Of a DNA stretch of 64,000 bases, positions 43,728 to 54,839 are shown in pieces. This DNA is from Tenodera sinensis (taxonomy: Eukaryota > Arthropoda > Insecta > Mantodea > Mantidae). The translations under genes were made by a program, and so were the position numbers. The DNA is taken from assembly GCA_030765045.1 (NCBI GenBank), contig CM060963.1, positions 113,603,735 through 113,667,734 of the forward strand, in the 5' to 3' direction. The notes beneath the pieces are model-generated. The model made no database searches and was not told where the DNA came from. It saw nothing but the letters and a program-made list of their open reading frames with translations. Within the stretch, counting starts at the first letter, position 1, and the number at the start of each line of letters is the position of its first letter.

Positions 43728-46310
43728 ATTCCTGTTTTAACTTTTCTCTTATTTTCACATTTTTAACTTGATCCCTCTTAGTTTATCCGGCTACTCTCCT
43801 TAAGTATTTCACCTGTGTTGCTGTTAATCTACATGTCTATCCAATACTGTCCAGCTTTCACTCCCATATAATAAAACTGACTGGTATATCACCTTATATA
43901 TTCTAATTTTAGTGGTTTGACTTACTTCTCTCTTACCAATTATAGTATTATTAATTTGGTAATATATGAGGCATAAATAAATAATAATTGGTAATATATA
44001 TTTATTGCCTTCCCGATTCTATTGTTAATTTTTTATCTATTCTTCCATTTTTAGTTATAATCACCCCTAAATATTCAATACTTGTCATATTTTCCTAATT
44101 TTTCACCTTTCCAGAAAATTTGCATTTCTGTGTCTGTTCCCTCTTTATCAATCATCATTACTTCACTCTTTTTTGCATTTAGATTCATACCTTTCTCTTC
44201 CAATGTACTAGCCCATTCTGTCATTGATTGTTGCAGATTCTCTTGGTTTTCCGCCATAAAACTGTATCATCCGCATAAATCAGAGCTTGCACGTATCTTG
44301 GTCTCATTTTCCAGTAACCTACTCTCATTTTGTTTGTTCTTCTGTTACAATGTCTGATTATTTGATTCATAAAGATATTAAACAACAGAGGGCTCAAACT
44401 ATCCTCCTGTTTAACTCCACTTCTCATTTCAAATTCCTCTGAAAGTCTTCCTGATATTCTAACTGTCCCTATTACTTTTCCATATAAGTTCTTTGTTACT
44501 TTAATCATTTTCTCTTTAATATTTAATTCCCTTAGGACTTTTCTTATCTCCTTAAGTGGTGCCGCATCAAAAGCTGCTTTTATACCTATCTAAAAAGCTG
44601 CATATATCTTCTTTCCCCTACTCAACCTTAAATACACCACCTGTCTTATTGTAAAAATGTGATCTTGAGTTTGCCTTTCTTCTCTAAAGGCAGTTTGTTC
44701 CTCTTCCATCTTTCCTTCTACCTCCTTTCTCAATCTTCTTTCAAATTATTCTTGTGTACACTTTAAGGGGTACTGATGATAGACATATCACTCTATAGTT
44801 CTCACATTTTAACGTTTCTCCTTTCTTATTCATCAGTATTATTTGCCAATCCTTCAGTATGTTCCCAAAATTCCATGTCTCATTCATTATTTTAACCAAA
44901 TAATCATGTACTCTGCCCCCTGCATACTTTACCATTTCTGGTGCTATCTTGTCCCATCCTGCTGCCTTTTTGGGTCTCATTTTTTCTATAGTAATCTCCA
45001 AATCAATTCTATCTATAGGTATTTTAAAATCTCTTCTACATTCTCAGTTTCCTGCACTCCCTCTTCTTCTTCCTGATTTACTCCTCTGAAAACTGATTTA
45101 TAATAATCAGACCATACCTTCATAACGTCATTTAACTCTGTTCTTACTTTGTTATTTTTATCTGCAGTATTTCTATACTTTTTCCCCCTTACAGCCTTTA
45201 ATCTATTGACTACTTGCCAAAATTCTCTGTTATTATTTTGGAATTTATCTTGTAATTCTTTCCCAAAATCTTCCCAAGATTTACTTTTTGCTTCTTTTAT
45301 CGTTCTTTTAGCTATGTTTCTTTATTTAACATAATTTTCCTAATTTTTATTCATTCTGTTTTTATTGTATTCTTTCCATGCAATTTTCTTCTCTTTAACT
45401 ATTGGTTTAATAGTCTCATTCCACCATTTTGTCTGCTTAGATCTCTCACCAATCTTCGAGATATCACATATTTCCTCAGCTAATTTACACAAGGTTTCCT
45501 TTAGCCTTGTCCATTTCTCGTTTATCCACATTAACTCCCAATCTTGAATTTGATCTGACTTTCTATTTATTGTCTCTACATATTCCTTCCTTTTTTCTTT
45601 ATCGTTTAAAATCTCTATTTTTATCCTTTCATATTTAGCTCTCTTTTTTCTTCTTGATTTACTGAATCTTGTGTTGCATATTAATAGTCTATGTTCTTTT
45701 TTTTTATAAATATTAGTCAATGTTCTGTTGACATTTCTGCACTTCTAAATACTCTCACATTCGACACCGCATGTCTTGTATTTTTACTGAATATGAAGTA
45801 ATCTATCACACTCTTAGCATTTCGATTAGGAGCTTAATATGTTATTTTATGAATTTCTTTGTGTGGAAAAAGAGTATTTCCAATCAAAGCATCATTATCT
45901 ATACAAAATTCAATCATTCTTTTTCCATTTTCATTTAATATGTTTTCTCCTCCATGACTTCCCATACAGCCATTGCATTTTCTATGATCTTGGCCAACTG
46001 TTGCATTCCAATCTCCCATTATAATTACATGATTATTCACTTGTCTTCCTTATCTATTTCTTCCTGTAATTTTGCATACAAAGTCTCTTTTTCTATCTCA
46101 TTCTTATCTTCTGTAGGTGCATACATCTGGAAAATGGATACTTTTTCTTCTAAAATTACATCTATTCTCATTATTCTTGAGTTTATAGCTTGCCAAATCT
46201 TTGCTTTTGTTTTCATTTTAGCTGATAATATAATCCCTACTCCTTCTTTAGCTCTTACTCCTCTCTCAACTCCTCTTGAGGCTTGAACCACCGACACTTA
46301 GTAGTTTGGA

Positions 46311-46740
46311 CTCCTACAAATAGCCACGGAGACTACTGTTCTTTCATCTAAGCCATACCACCATGCCAGACTACAATGTGAAGCCATAGAAATTTACAAA
46401 CACCCCAATAATTTTAATAGGAAGGAAGAAACTCTAAAGCTGAACAAAACCTGGCATCAAATACTCGAACATAAAAAGAAGCACTAATGCAGAGCAATCA
46501 TGTAAACCATTCAGCAATCAGAGCAGAGAAGTCCCACCCATCTAACACACATCTCCTGCTCAAGCTCACATATAAATACAGCACCTCCAGTCATAAATGA
46601 TTCTGTTGTAACTGAACCTTCACCGTGAAGGCTCAGACTACACCACTGATGATGTCCACCACAGGTGTGGACAAAACCTCTGGACCTCAAAACTCCAGCA
46701 GACCACGGCTTTTAAGCCCAGTGGGAATCTTTAGTCTTAA
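46311..46740 (+). mobile_element. Penelope-like element, 5'-truncated 3' end
   Basis: 46311-46487 encodes 'HARLQCEAIEIYKHPNNFNR' and 'LKLNKTW', the end of the GIY-YIG endonuclease of Penelope-like retroelements, ending TAA at 46485-46487. The 3' part has 'CTGATGA' (46646-46652), a GTCCAC/GTGGAC stem and 'AAAAC', close to a hammerhead ribozyme core. It then has 'ctccagcagaccacggc', which also appears in the hairpin at 51.8 kb. RT is missing. Confidence 0.75.
46646..46677 (+). ncRNA. Hammerhead-ribozyme-like core, probably inactive
   Basis: CUGAUGA, a 6-bp stem II with a short loop, then AAAAC where active hammerheads have GAAAC. The G-to-A change at the conserved position should abolish or weaken cleavage. 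Penelope-like elements are known to carry hammerheads. Confidence 0.5.
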
Positions 46741-47086
46741 TGGTTTTTATTAGTATCTTTCATTGCTTTAAGTTTTTTTATTTCTTTGGGTAAAGCATTA
46801 TAATGTTCTTTCGCCATACTTTTTATTAAATTATTATTTAATGTTCCCCTGAGTACAGTTCTGTCTCGTAGTTCATTTATTTCTAACATTATAGCTATGC
46901 ATGTAACTGTTTTTAGCAATTTTTTCATTTAGTAGAAAATGCTTGATCCTTTCATAAATGTAGATACAGGGAACTGTTAAGATTTTGTATTATTTTTTAT
47001 ATGAGTCCCTGCAGCTATTTCTTTTTTCTTTTTCCCAATTATTCTAATTGCCCTTTTTTGTAATTTGAATATTTTTAGTACTTCCT

Positions 47087-47145
47087 GGGACTCTAATGAC
47101 CTAGCTGTCGACGGGCCCTTAAACCCCAATCACTCACTCACTCAC
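47087..47145 (+). repeat. SINE 3' fragment with (TCAC)n tail
   Basis: 'gacgggcccttaaacccc' then 'aatcactcactcactcac', a SINE-type end, inserted with an 11-bp target duplication 'tagtacttcct' (47076-47086 and 47146-47156). Confidence 0.8.
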
Positions 47146-47206
47146 TAGTACTTCCTTAGCTTTAGTGTTCCCCCATAGTATTATTCCATATTTTATATAT
47201 GAATAA

Positions 47207-47500
47207 CCCCTAACATGCTGACCTGTCATGGCATGTAATACGTCCTCTGATTGGTAATTAGGGGATATGGTCGGTGAATTTATTTTGATAATTCTCCCGG
47301 TCAGGTCGGTGAGACCCGCAAACCAACGACAGGTGTGGTCCTCCAGACATTCTGGGGGTTGTGAGAGAGCGATGTAACCGCCAAAACACAAAAATATGGT
47401 GCTCTCTAAAAAGCGGTTACTATTACTGCTATTGCTCTCTATATTGGAGAGCAAGAGGATTAATGACTTCATTGTCAGAAATCCAGTATTAGCTAACAAC
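47207..47500 (+). mobile_element. LINE-end composite element E, copy 2 (294 bp)
   Basis: 12-bp target duplication 'atatatgaataa' (47195-47206 and 47501-47512). A longer 5' part than copy 1, starting 'cccctaacatgctgacctg', including 'gtggtcctccagacattctgg'. It has the same internal junction after 'actattactgctattgctct' and the same 3' end 'gctaacaac'. Non-coding. Confidence 0.9.
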
Positions 47501-47900
47501 ATATATGAATAAATGAATGCATAGTACACCTGCTTCAGTATTTTATTATCCATGGTATCCTTAACCTGTTTCATAATGTATAAACCCTCACTTATCTTTT
47601 TTGTTATGTACACGGTTGCCAATTTAGATTTTTATCTATAAGCACCCCTAGAAAATTTGTGACTTGTGCCTCAGGAATACTGTCCGCATCTACCTTGAGA
47701 TCAATACAATCTGCATGTTTTTCTTTTAGCCTGAAGTTTATCCATGTCTTTTTTATGTTTAGTACGAGATCCAAATTTGAAAAAATATTCTTTTAACAAT
47801 ATATGTATTAATTATTATACAATTTTAATTGCTACATCTTCCTTAGTCCTTAATAAAAGCAACTCAAGGAATTTACCATGCACACTGAACTCTGCGATAA

Positions 47901-48780
47901 CATACAAGATAACATACCTTTTTCCTAAATAAATGTAAACGAATATCTAGAAACAAAAGCAGAATACGAATATCTAAACTTTTTTTGATGGTGCTATGAA
48001 CTTTCTGGCTTAAAAAGAAATTCTTGCCAACTTATTGATAGTATGTAACTTAATATTACATGAACATAGTGCATATTACCCGGAACAGAAACAGCTGAAG
48101 TCTTTGGGTGGCTATCCGTAGGAGTCAAAAGTACTGAGTGTACTGAGTGTTGGTGGTTCAATGGAAAATTAACCAGCACCATTAGTTCTCCAGAGCTTTC
48201 TCTCAGGAATGAAGAATCAGGATAAAGGAACACTTCTAGAAATTGAGTTAACAGGCACATGCCAACATTGTGCAGTGCTTGGAAATAAAATGATGATGCT
48301 GCCAGGTCCAACAGTTCCTTCATGCAGAAGGAATCTACAACTGAATTGCATTCTGTTTAAGACATCATTAGTTACTTTATTCAGTGGCATCAAGTTCTTC
48401 TAAGTAAGCATTTTTGTGATGAGTGATACCCTGTTTTCTATCATATGGTGTATCATACACTAATTTCATTTTCCTTCGGTGCTTTGAGTCATACTCTCAC
48501 ATAGTGCTATATTTATGTTGCATTACTGCATAATTAAATATAAATGAAAGTAATTGTCCTAAGTAACTAAATTTTCTAAAATAATTATCTCCGCTTCTTG
48601 TGCCTGAAAGCTTTTAGTTTTCATAGATGTTGATATTTTCTAACATGAACAAGATATAATGCTTTCCTACATACATTGTAAGCAAACTATACTGTAACAG
48701 TGCATGATGGAAGTAAATTCTTTAACATAGTAACAATCTTTGACATTTGAGTGCAGGTATTTAAAGGAAAACATTAGGTA
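47901..48780. other. Host intron, no gene recognised
   Basis: A 109-residue minus-strand frame (47994-48323) has no signature. 'tttctctcag' at 48200 is a possible acceptor without a clear exon. Confidence 0.4.
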
Positions 48781-49415
48781 TTAATTTCAGGAAGAATGAT
48801 TGATAGTTGAAGTAGACAAACTCCCTGTTTTATCTACAGCACTTAGATTCAATATCTCCTAAAGCTTTGAGTTTTAAAATTCTAATTGTATTGCAGCAAT
48901 ATGACAATATTGTATAATAGTACATTATATACAGGATATATAAATAATGATGTCCCCATTAAAACATAAAGGAAGGGAAAAGAAAGAAAATGTGCGCTAT
49001 ATGGGATTCGAGTCATGTTCAGGGTATCACTCAGGATGAGCTAATGCACTTTAATTCGTTCATCTACTACTGGGTACAGAAATTCCGTGTGGATGATTAA
49101 GCTTATGTTGGTAAGCAACACTGGCATTGTTGTTACTTCTTGTCCACTATTTAATTAAAACCTGATAATAAAATATTTTCTGCAGGTGTAGTAACATTGA
49201 AATTTCAATATTTGTGTGTTAATGTAAAATGATTGCTGAAATATTACTTTTCAAATCTGCAAGGTGAGCAGATGGCTGCCATTCTCTCTGAACAGTAAGA
49301 GAAGCATATATGTTAAATTTAATTCTCATACCATTTATTTAGGAATGCCTGAGAATTAGGTGACCCTTCACGCAGGTCTTACTGGAGTTGGGTATTTACT
49401 TTTGTGAAAGATAGT
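48781..49415 (-). repeat. Dispersed repeat Y, right copy (inverted)
   Basis: Inverted match of 42050-42697. The two copies bracket about 6.1 kb of LINE and Penelope sequence. Confidence 0.8.
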
Positions 49416-49954
49416 ACATGAAGTACAGTGCTGAAACACTTGGTTATTTTCTAACTTACACTTCAGCTGAAGGATGCTGAAAGTGCAAAGGAGAAAGCAG
49501 AAGCACAAATCAAATTATCATGCTGTTTTGTTGATTTTCTTTCCTAACCTCTAATAAGCACTAACCTGGATTAGTCTAGGGATGTAATAAGTAAGGAAAA
49601 TCATGCTTCTGCAAAACAAGATTATATCTACACTGTATCTAAATATTGACCGTCAACAGACACTCCATGCCATCTGTTGGAACTCAAGAAAACTACTTGC
49701 CAAAGTGTAACAAACTGCACATACTGTTTCAAAATTGTAGTGATAAATTTTCCACATGGGTGATTTAATTAAAATATAGAAATTAATTACTTACAATTAA
49801 AGGGCAAGAAATGCTTCCTTTGCTTTCGTGGAATACATGCCCCTATATATTAACAGTATAACCACCCACAACACTCATTATCTTGCTGAAAACCAGTTTA
49901 GTAGTTAGTTTTTATTGCACTTTATAGGACACAATGTATATAAGGACAACTAAT
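49416..49954. other. Host intron, no gene recognised
   Basis: AT-rich, no signature. Confidence 0.4.
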
Positions 49955-50223
49955 TTAACCCACCGGCAGGCGCACTGTTGTAAAAAGTACAACAGCAGCT
50001 GTTTTTATGCTTTATCAATGCCTTAACCTTGAGCTAATGTGCCACCGCTACAATGTATTCCTCTACTGTTGTTTACTCGACAATGTTACTATGGTTTCAG
50101 TTTCCTTGTTCAGCTTTGTCAGTTTGTTTTCTGCATTGTAAGCAATGAGGTGTTAAATGTTGTAATAAGTACAATGCGCACCTGCTCTTGTAACAGTTGC
50201 AAGCTTTGTTTCTAGCAGTCAAT

Positions 50224-52241
50224 ATGCAGAGGTGAGTATAATAAAAAGTGAAATGTACTTATTCATAGCTTTTTTTAGTTTCAATAGGTGCATATTAAAT
50301 GTTGATTTTGTTATATTGGCACGTTTCTTTTGTTATTTTATTTCAGTTCCAAAGGTTTATCAGAAGAGGAAATTCGCAAGTTACTCTTAGAGAGCAATGA
50401 TGAAGTGTATATTGAGACTTTTCAGAACTGGAGGAAAGTGATGTGGATTTGAGTGATGAAAATATTGAACCTGAGGACCATGACAGCGAATCTGAACTGG
50501 AAGCTGCAGATGGTGATGATTTCGTAGAGCCCATGGAAGATCTGGAATTCTTTATTGGAAAAGACCAAGTTACGCGTTGATGTAAAAGTGAGTGTGCTAA
50601 ACTTTCAAAAACCAAAAGAAAAAACACTGTGAAAATTCTGCCACGCCCCAAGAGAAATGTGATGGACATAACTGATGAAGTCGATGCTTTTCTGAAAATA
50701 ATTGAGCTTGACATTATTGATGGAATCATAAACTATACAAATATGTATGTAACTAGACAGCGAGGCACTCATAAATTCTCGCGTGAAAGGAATAATAAAG
50801 TGACATCAAGACACAAAATAATGGCAGTGTTGGGGATTCTTTTCTTGATTGGTACAAGAAAAGGTCATCATGCTAATGTAAAGGAACTTTGGGCAGCAGA
50901 TGGAACAGGAATGCAACTGCTTAGGGCTGCAATGAGTTACAAAAGGTTTCTGTTTCTTCTACGTTGTATGCAGTTTGATGACATGGAAACGAGGAATGAT
51001 AGGAGAAAAACTGATAAGTTGGCTGCAATTCATACAGTGTTGGAAGCTTTTGTTGCTAATTGTCAAAATTCTTATATCCTAGGTGAATTCACCACAGTAG
51101 ATGAAATGCTTCATCCCTTTGGAGGTCGGTGTGGATGGACACAGTACATTCCCAGCAAACCAGCTAAATATGGAATAAAAATGTTTGCATTATGCGATGC
51201 AAAAACATTTTACTGCAGTAATCTGGAGGTTTATTGCAGCATGCAACCAGAAGGGCATTACCGCGTATCTAATACTCCTGAGGATATAGTGAAGAGACTT
51301 GTGGTGCCAGTAGAAAACTCCAACAGGAATCTAACTACTCACAATTGGTACACAAGCTATCCACTTGCTGAATATTTACTGCAAAAGAAAATTACATGTA
51401 TTGGAACAATGATGAAGAACAGACATCAAATTCCTCCAGACTTTCTCCCAAACAAAACGAGAAATTGGAAAAGCATTGTTTGGATTTCAGAAGGACAAGA
51501 CCTTAGTTTCATATGTTCCTCGTAAAAACCATGCAGTCGTACTTCTGTCTACTATGCATGACACAGCAGCACTTGATGAAGAAACTCACAAACCAGAGAT
51601 AATCACAGACTACAATATGAAAAAATGTGGAGTTGACATTGTAGATAAAATATGTGCCTCTTACTCCGTTTGAAGGATTACTATAAGATGGCAATTGGCT
51701 ATATTCTTCACCCTTCTGAACATTGCTGGTATAAATTGTAGAAAGAAATATCTTCCGGGCTGTTATGCCGTGGTCTGGAAGGCAGATCTCCAGCAGACCA
51801 CGGCATAACAGCCCGGAAGATATTTCTTTCTACAATTTAGACGCCGGCCGTGAAAGCCTACATAGCTTTATTGCTGGTATAAATTTGCAAGTACTGTTCT
51901 TCTTTGCAAAGCCAGAGACAACTTCATGAAGACGTATTTACCTCAAGAAGCTAGCAGAAAGTCTTATGAAAGAACAACTCGCATCTATAACCCAACTCAA
52001 ATCGCTGCCAACCGATCTCACTGTATTTCTTATGCAGTTCCGTGGAGAAGCATCATCTTCTGAAGATAAGATCCTTGAACCTCTGTCAAAGAAACGTGGG
52101 ACATGTATCCTTTGTGGACGTCAAAAAAGTTCCTCCACTTCCATTACATGTGATAGATGTGGAAATTTTTCTTGTAAAAGTCATACTAAGAAACAAATTG
52201 TATGTGAAAGGTGTTATGAAAGTGAATGTATTTCAGAATAG
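50224..52241 (+). pseudogene. piggyBac transposase (DDE_Tnp_1_7), split and mutated
   Basis: A short first exon ATGCAGAG (50224-50231) with 'gtgagt' donor and an acceptor at 50346 gives 'MQSSKGLSEEEIRKLLLESNDE', and then an acidic region after a frameshift near 50430. 50629-51525 is the main body: 'LGILFLIGTRKGHHANVKELW', 'MSYKRFLFLLRCMQFDD', 'FTTVDEMLHPFGGRC' (first catalytic Asp) and 'LTTHNWYTSYPLAEYLL'. In the last, the second catalytic Asp of 'TDNWYTS' is His. After a frameshift come 'NMKKCGVDIVDK' (third Asp) and, past a hairpin insert, a C-terminal Cys-rich finger ('CILCGRQKS', 'CDRCGNFSCKSH', 'CERCYESEC'). The Asp-to-His change, frameshifts and insert make it non-functional. Confidence 0.85.
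51738..51869. mobile_element. Penelope-derived hairpin insertion in piggyBac
   Basis: 132 bp flanked by a perfect 16-bp duplication 'attgctggtataaatt' (51722-51737 and 51870-51885). The first about 95 bp are a perfect inverted repeat of about 40-bp arms (with 'cttccgggctgttatgccgtgg') around an 18-bp loop. The arm 'ccagcagaccacggc' matches the Penelope 3' end at 46.7 kb. Confidence 0.8.
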
Positions 52242-52443
52242 CTGGATAAAATGGTATCACAGAGAACTAAAAGAGCAAAGTTTTTGTTACAGGATGTGAT
52301 AATAGTGTAATTGAATTGTTTTATTCAAAATATTAACCAGTTTGTTTAACATAAGCATTCTATCATTTAAAAATGTCCATGTTCTAAATTTTACAACGCG
52401 CACCTGCTCATGTGACAAAATTAGAAGTGCCTGCCGGAAGGTG

Positions 52444-54390
52444 AAAGAATAGACCAACAGTGAACATCAGAGAATCTATTCATGTAAACTTACAGATGAC
52501 CCTTCATTTTTCATCTATAATTTGTGTGGGATACTGTAATGTCATTCCTTCAGCTAGCACAAAAAGCTCTCCAGGCATGAACAACCACACCTGAGAGGCA
52601 GGTATTCAATGCATATTAAGAACTTTTGACTTCTAGATGGTAAAAGTGATTCAGTTTACTGAAACTGCATCACTGCATCACTGTTTTGGAGCTCATTTTC
52701 TCCCATCCTCAACCTGATTTTAATTGAAAATTTTTATAGAACAAATATTGTGCTATCACCACACTCTGTGAGTATAGTAAAATGTATACTAATCTAGGTA
52801 TATTACAACTTTTTCTCAAAAGCAAGACACCTTTTAGATTAAGAGAAGTTGGATGTGCTCAATCGAGCTGGAAATACAATAACATGTACAAAATAGGTTA
52901 AATGTAGGAAGAAGGAATTTTAACTAATTTTGATAAGTTGGATTGTGAAGGTGAAATGCTTATAAATGTTTTCTAGACAATGTTGATGTTAAAAAACTGT
53001 TTTATAAAGGAGAGGAGAAAGAAATATATACACTGTATTTTCCAGTTTTTCATGATTCATTTTCTTAAATATTTTATATGACACACCTACACTGCAACAT
53101 ACCAACAGCTAACTAGGTATTCTTTTATAGATTTACAATTTTAAATTATACTTTTCCATGTTACTTTAATGTTTTCAGATAACTCCTCTATCCATCCAAA
53201 TACAGTTATATTTCTTAATTTCATGAATCTTGCTGATCTATCTCTATTGGATCTGAGGACATTTTATTGGTATCAACTGAGCCGTCCATACTTTAGTTTC
53301 TTCACATTCTAAAACACAATAAAAATCCTCCACAAAATAGTTATATATCCTAGTCAGTTTTTCTCTATATAGTTTATTACATATTTCTATTTTTCTTCCA
53401 CCAATCATATTTAATTTTTCTATATAATACTAAAGTTTAAGATTTATAATAACTAGGGTATGTGTCTAAGTTCGAACTTCTTAATTTCTATGTAGTGTTA
53501 TAGTGTATATTAAGGCGAGATGGTACTGCCTATCTCCATAGCCTGGAATTTCAGATAATTTTATTTTTTTAAAATAAGTATTATAAATCACAGAGAGAAA
53601 TCCCTTCTTATTATTATTTTTGTAAGTCTGCTGAATACATAAAAATACTTTCTTATGTTTTGGTTCAATAGTTTTTTAAAAAAGTGCACCGGAACCTGAA
53701 AAAATATAAAACTGAAAAAAACAGCGTTAAAGCTTACATATTGATTACTCACTTCTCACATGAGTCAGAAAATTCCTGCTGCAGTCTTGATCCTCTGTAA
53801 CCAACATCATTGGAGTTACACTGTACCAACAAGGAGCTTGAAATATCCTTCACAAAACAGGCTTAGCCCAGAAATATATGTTCAGTATTACAGAAGTTAT
53901 GATTGATTTTCTGAAAGTATATGAAAAGGGGTGTAGCAACAACTTAACACCCATTAATATAATAAGAAGATTAGGGATAAAATATTGCTCCAATGAACTT
54001 TTTAACTATATACTCGTAATATAAAGGGATGAAATTATAATAAAATGTAAAAATAAAAAAAAGTGAATTTTGACCCCCAAGTACCTTCTCACCTTAACAT
54101 TATAGGTATACAGAAATGAAGTTCTAGCCTACTGACATATTTATGCCAGTAGAATGATGATAATGCAGGTAAAAGTAAACTAAAAATTAATCAAGTGCCA
54201 TATGCCATATGTGAAATACAATATAACATAGAAAATTTTCCTTAAATTCATAACAACAAAGAGGTCTTATAATTGGCTTATAGTAAGCACACTAACATTT
54301 TGCGTAATTTTTACACATCTTTTCTTCAAGTTTAACACTGCTCCAATAAAATGTCCCTGCCAATCACATTTTGTTTTTGTCCTTTTGCAG
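52444..54390. other. Host intron, no gene or element recognised
   Basis: AT-rich, with no long frames. It ends in 'ccttttgcag', the acceptor of exon e. Confidence 0.45.
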
Positions 54391-54433
54391 GTGCCAAATG
54401 ATGAAGTGACATTACCAATAAGCGAAACAAATG
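54391..54433 (+). CDS. Host gene, exon e
   Basis: 'tccttttgcag' precedes and 'gtaagg' follows, both close to consensus. The 43 nt start on a codon boundary, as required after exon d, and read VPNDEVTLPISETN plus one base. The composition (Asp, Glu, Pro, Thr) continues the acidic tail. Later exons must begin in phase 1 and were not found before the window end. Confidence 0.6.
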
Positions 54434-54839
54434 GTAAGGAATTCTTTATAAATAGACTTATAAAATGTGCTCAATGAAACTTAAAGTAAAGCCCACTGAA
54501 GTACAGTGAAGAAATACTTCACATAAATATATAGATTTCACCCTCCCCACCAAAAAGGAATTCTCTTTCTGCAGCCAAGTTATATTACTTTTCTGTACCT
54601 CACTGAAGTTGTATGTATGCATTTGGAATCCAGAAAACTATAAACTGAGACTTGTTCTCAGCCAAAAATGCCATTTTGGCTGTTATATGATACATTAAAT
54701 GGTGTTTAGGATGATCTTTGGAGAGTAGCTTTGCCTGCTTTATGAAAAATAGGAAACAATGTTTTATTTTTCTTGCCATGAAATAGACACTGACTTTCAT
54801 AGACATCAATAAACTAACCAACATTAGACTATTTTTACT

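Larger units (their letters stand above)
42734..46297 (-). mobile_element. RTE-like LINE, decayed, with nested foldback element
   Basis: Minus strand: endonuclease ('VGIILSAKMK', 'FQMYAPTEDKNE', 'IIMGDWNATVG', about 46240-45960), linker, RT ('KKAAGWDKIAPEMVKYAG' 44965; 'GVKQEDSLSPLLFNIF' 44420; 'ALIYADDTVLW' 44270 with the YADD catalytic pair; 'LNAKKSEVMMI' 44165). It ends with the C-terminus 'RNQLRWLGNLV' ... 'RRMGRPRMEWRQY' (42970-42734). A foldback element (42985-43727) splits the 3' end. Numerous stops; no RNase H, as expected for RTE-like elements. Confidence 0.8.
46741..47900 (-). pseudogene. Second LINE (Jockey/CR1-like), RT C-terminal relic
   Basis: Minus strand from about 47640: 'KKISEGLYIMKQVKDTMDNKILKQVYYAF', then after an insertion 'YGIILWGN', then 'IFKLQKRAIRIIG' (47070) and 'VLRGTLNNNL'/'HYNALPKEIKKLK' near 46800. 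This is the usual thumb and C-terminal order of these LINEs. Interrupted by the 59-bp SINE tail (47087-47145) and composite E (47207-47500). Confidence 0.65.
49959..52443 (+). mobile_element. piggyBac-like transposon, inactive
   Basis: TTAA at 49955-49958 precedes the left end (CCCACCGGCAGGCGCAC). The right end near 52443 carries the complement (GTGCCTGCCGG), but its flanking TTAA is lost. Subterminal direct repeats 'gcgcacctgctc(t/a)tgt' occur at 50176 and 52398. One transposase gene lies between. Confidence 0.8.

Noticed and set aside
48209..48403. Possible exon after 'tttctctcag' at 48200
   Set aside because: No matching donor in a phase that fits between exons d and e, and no similarity to the gene's acidic composition.
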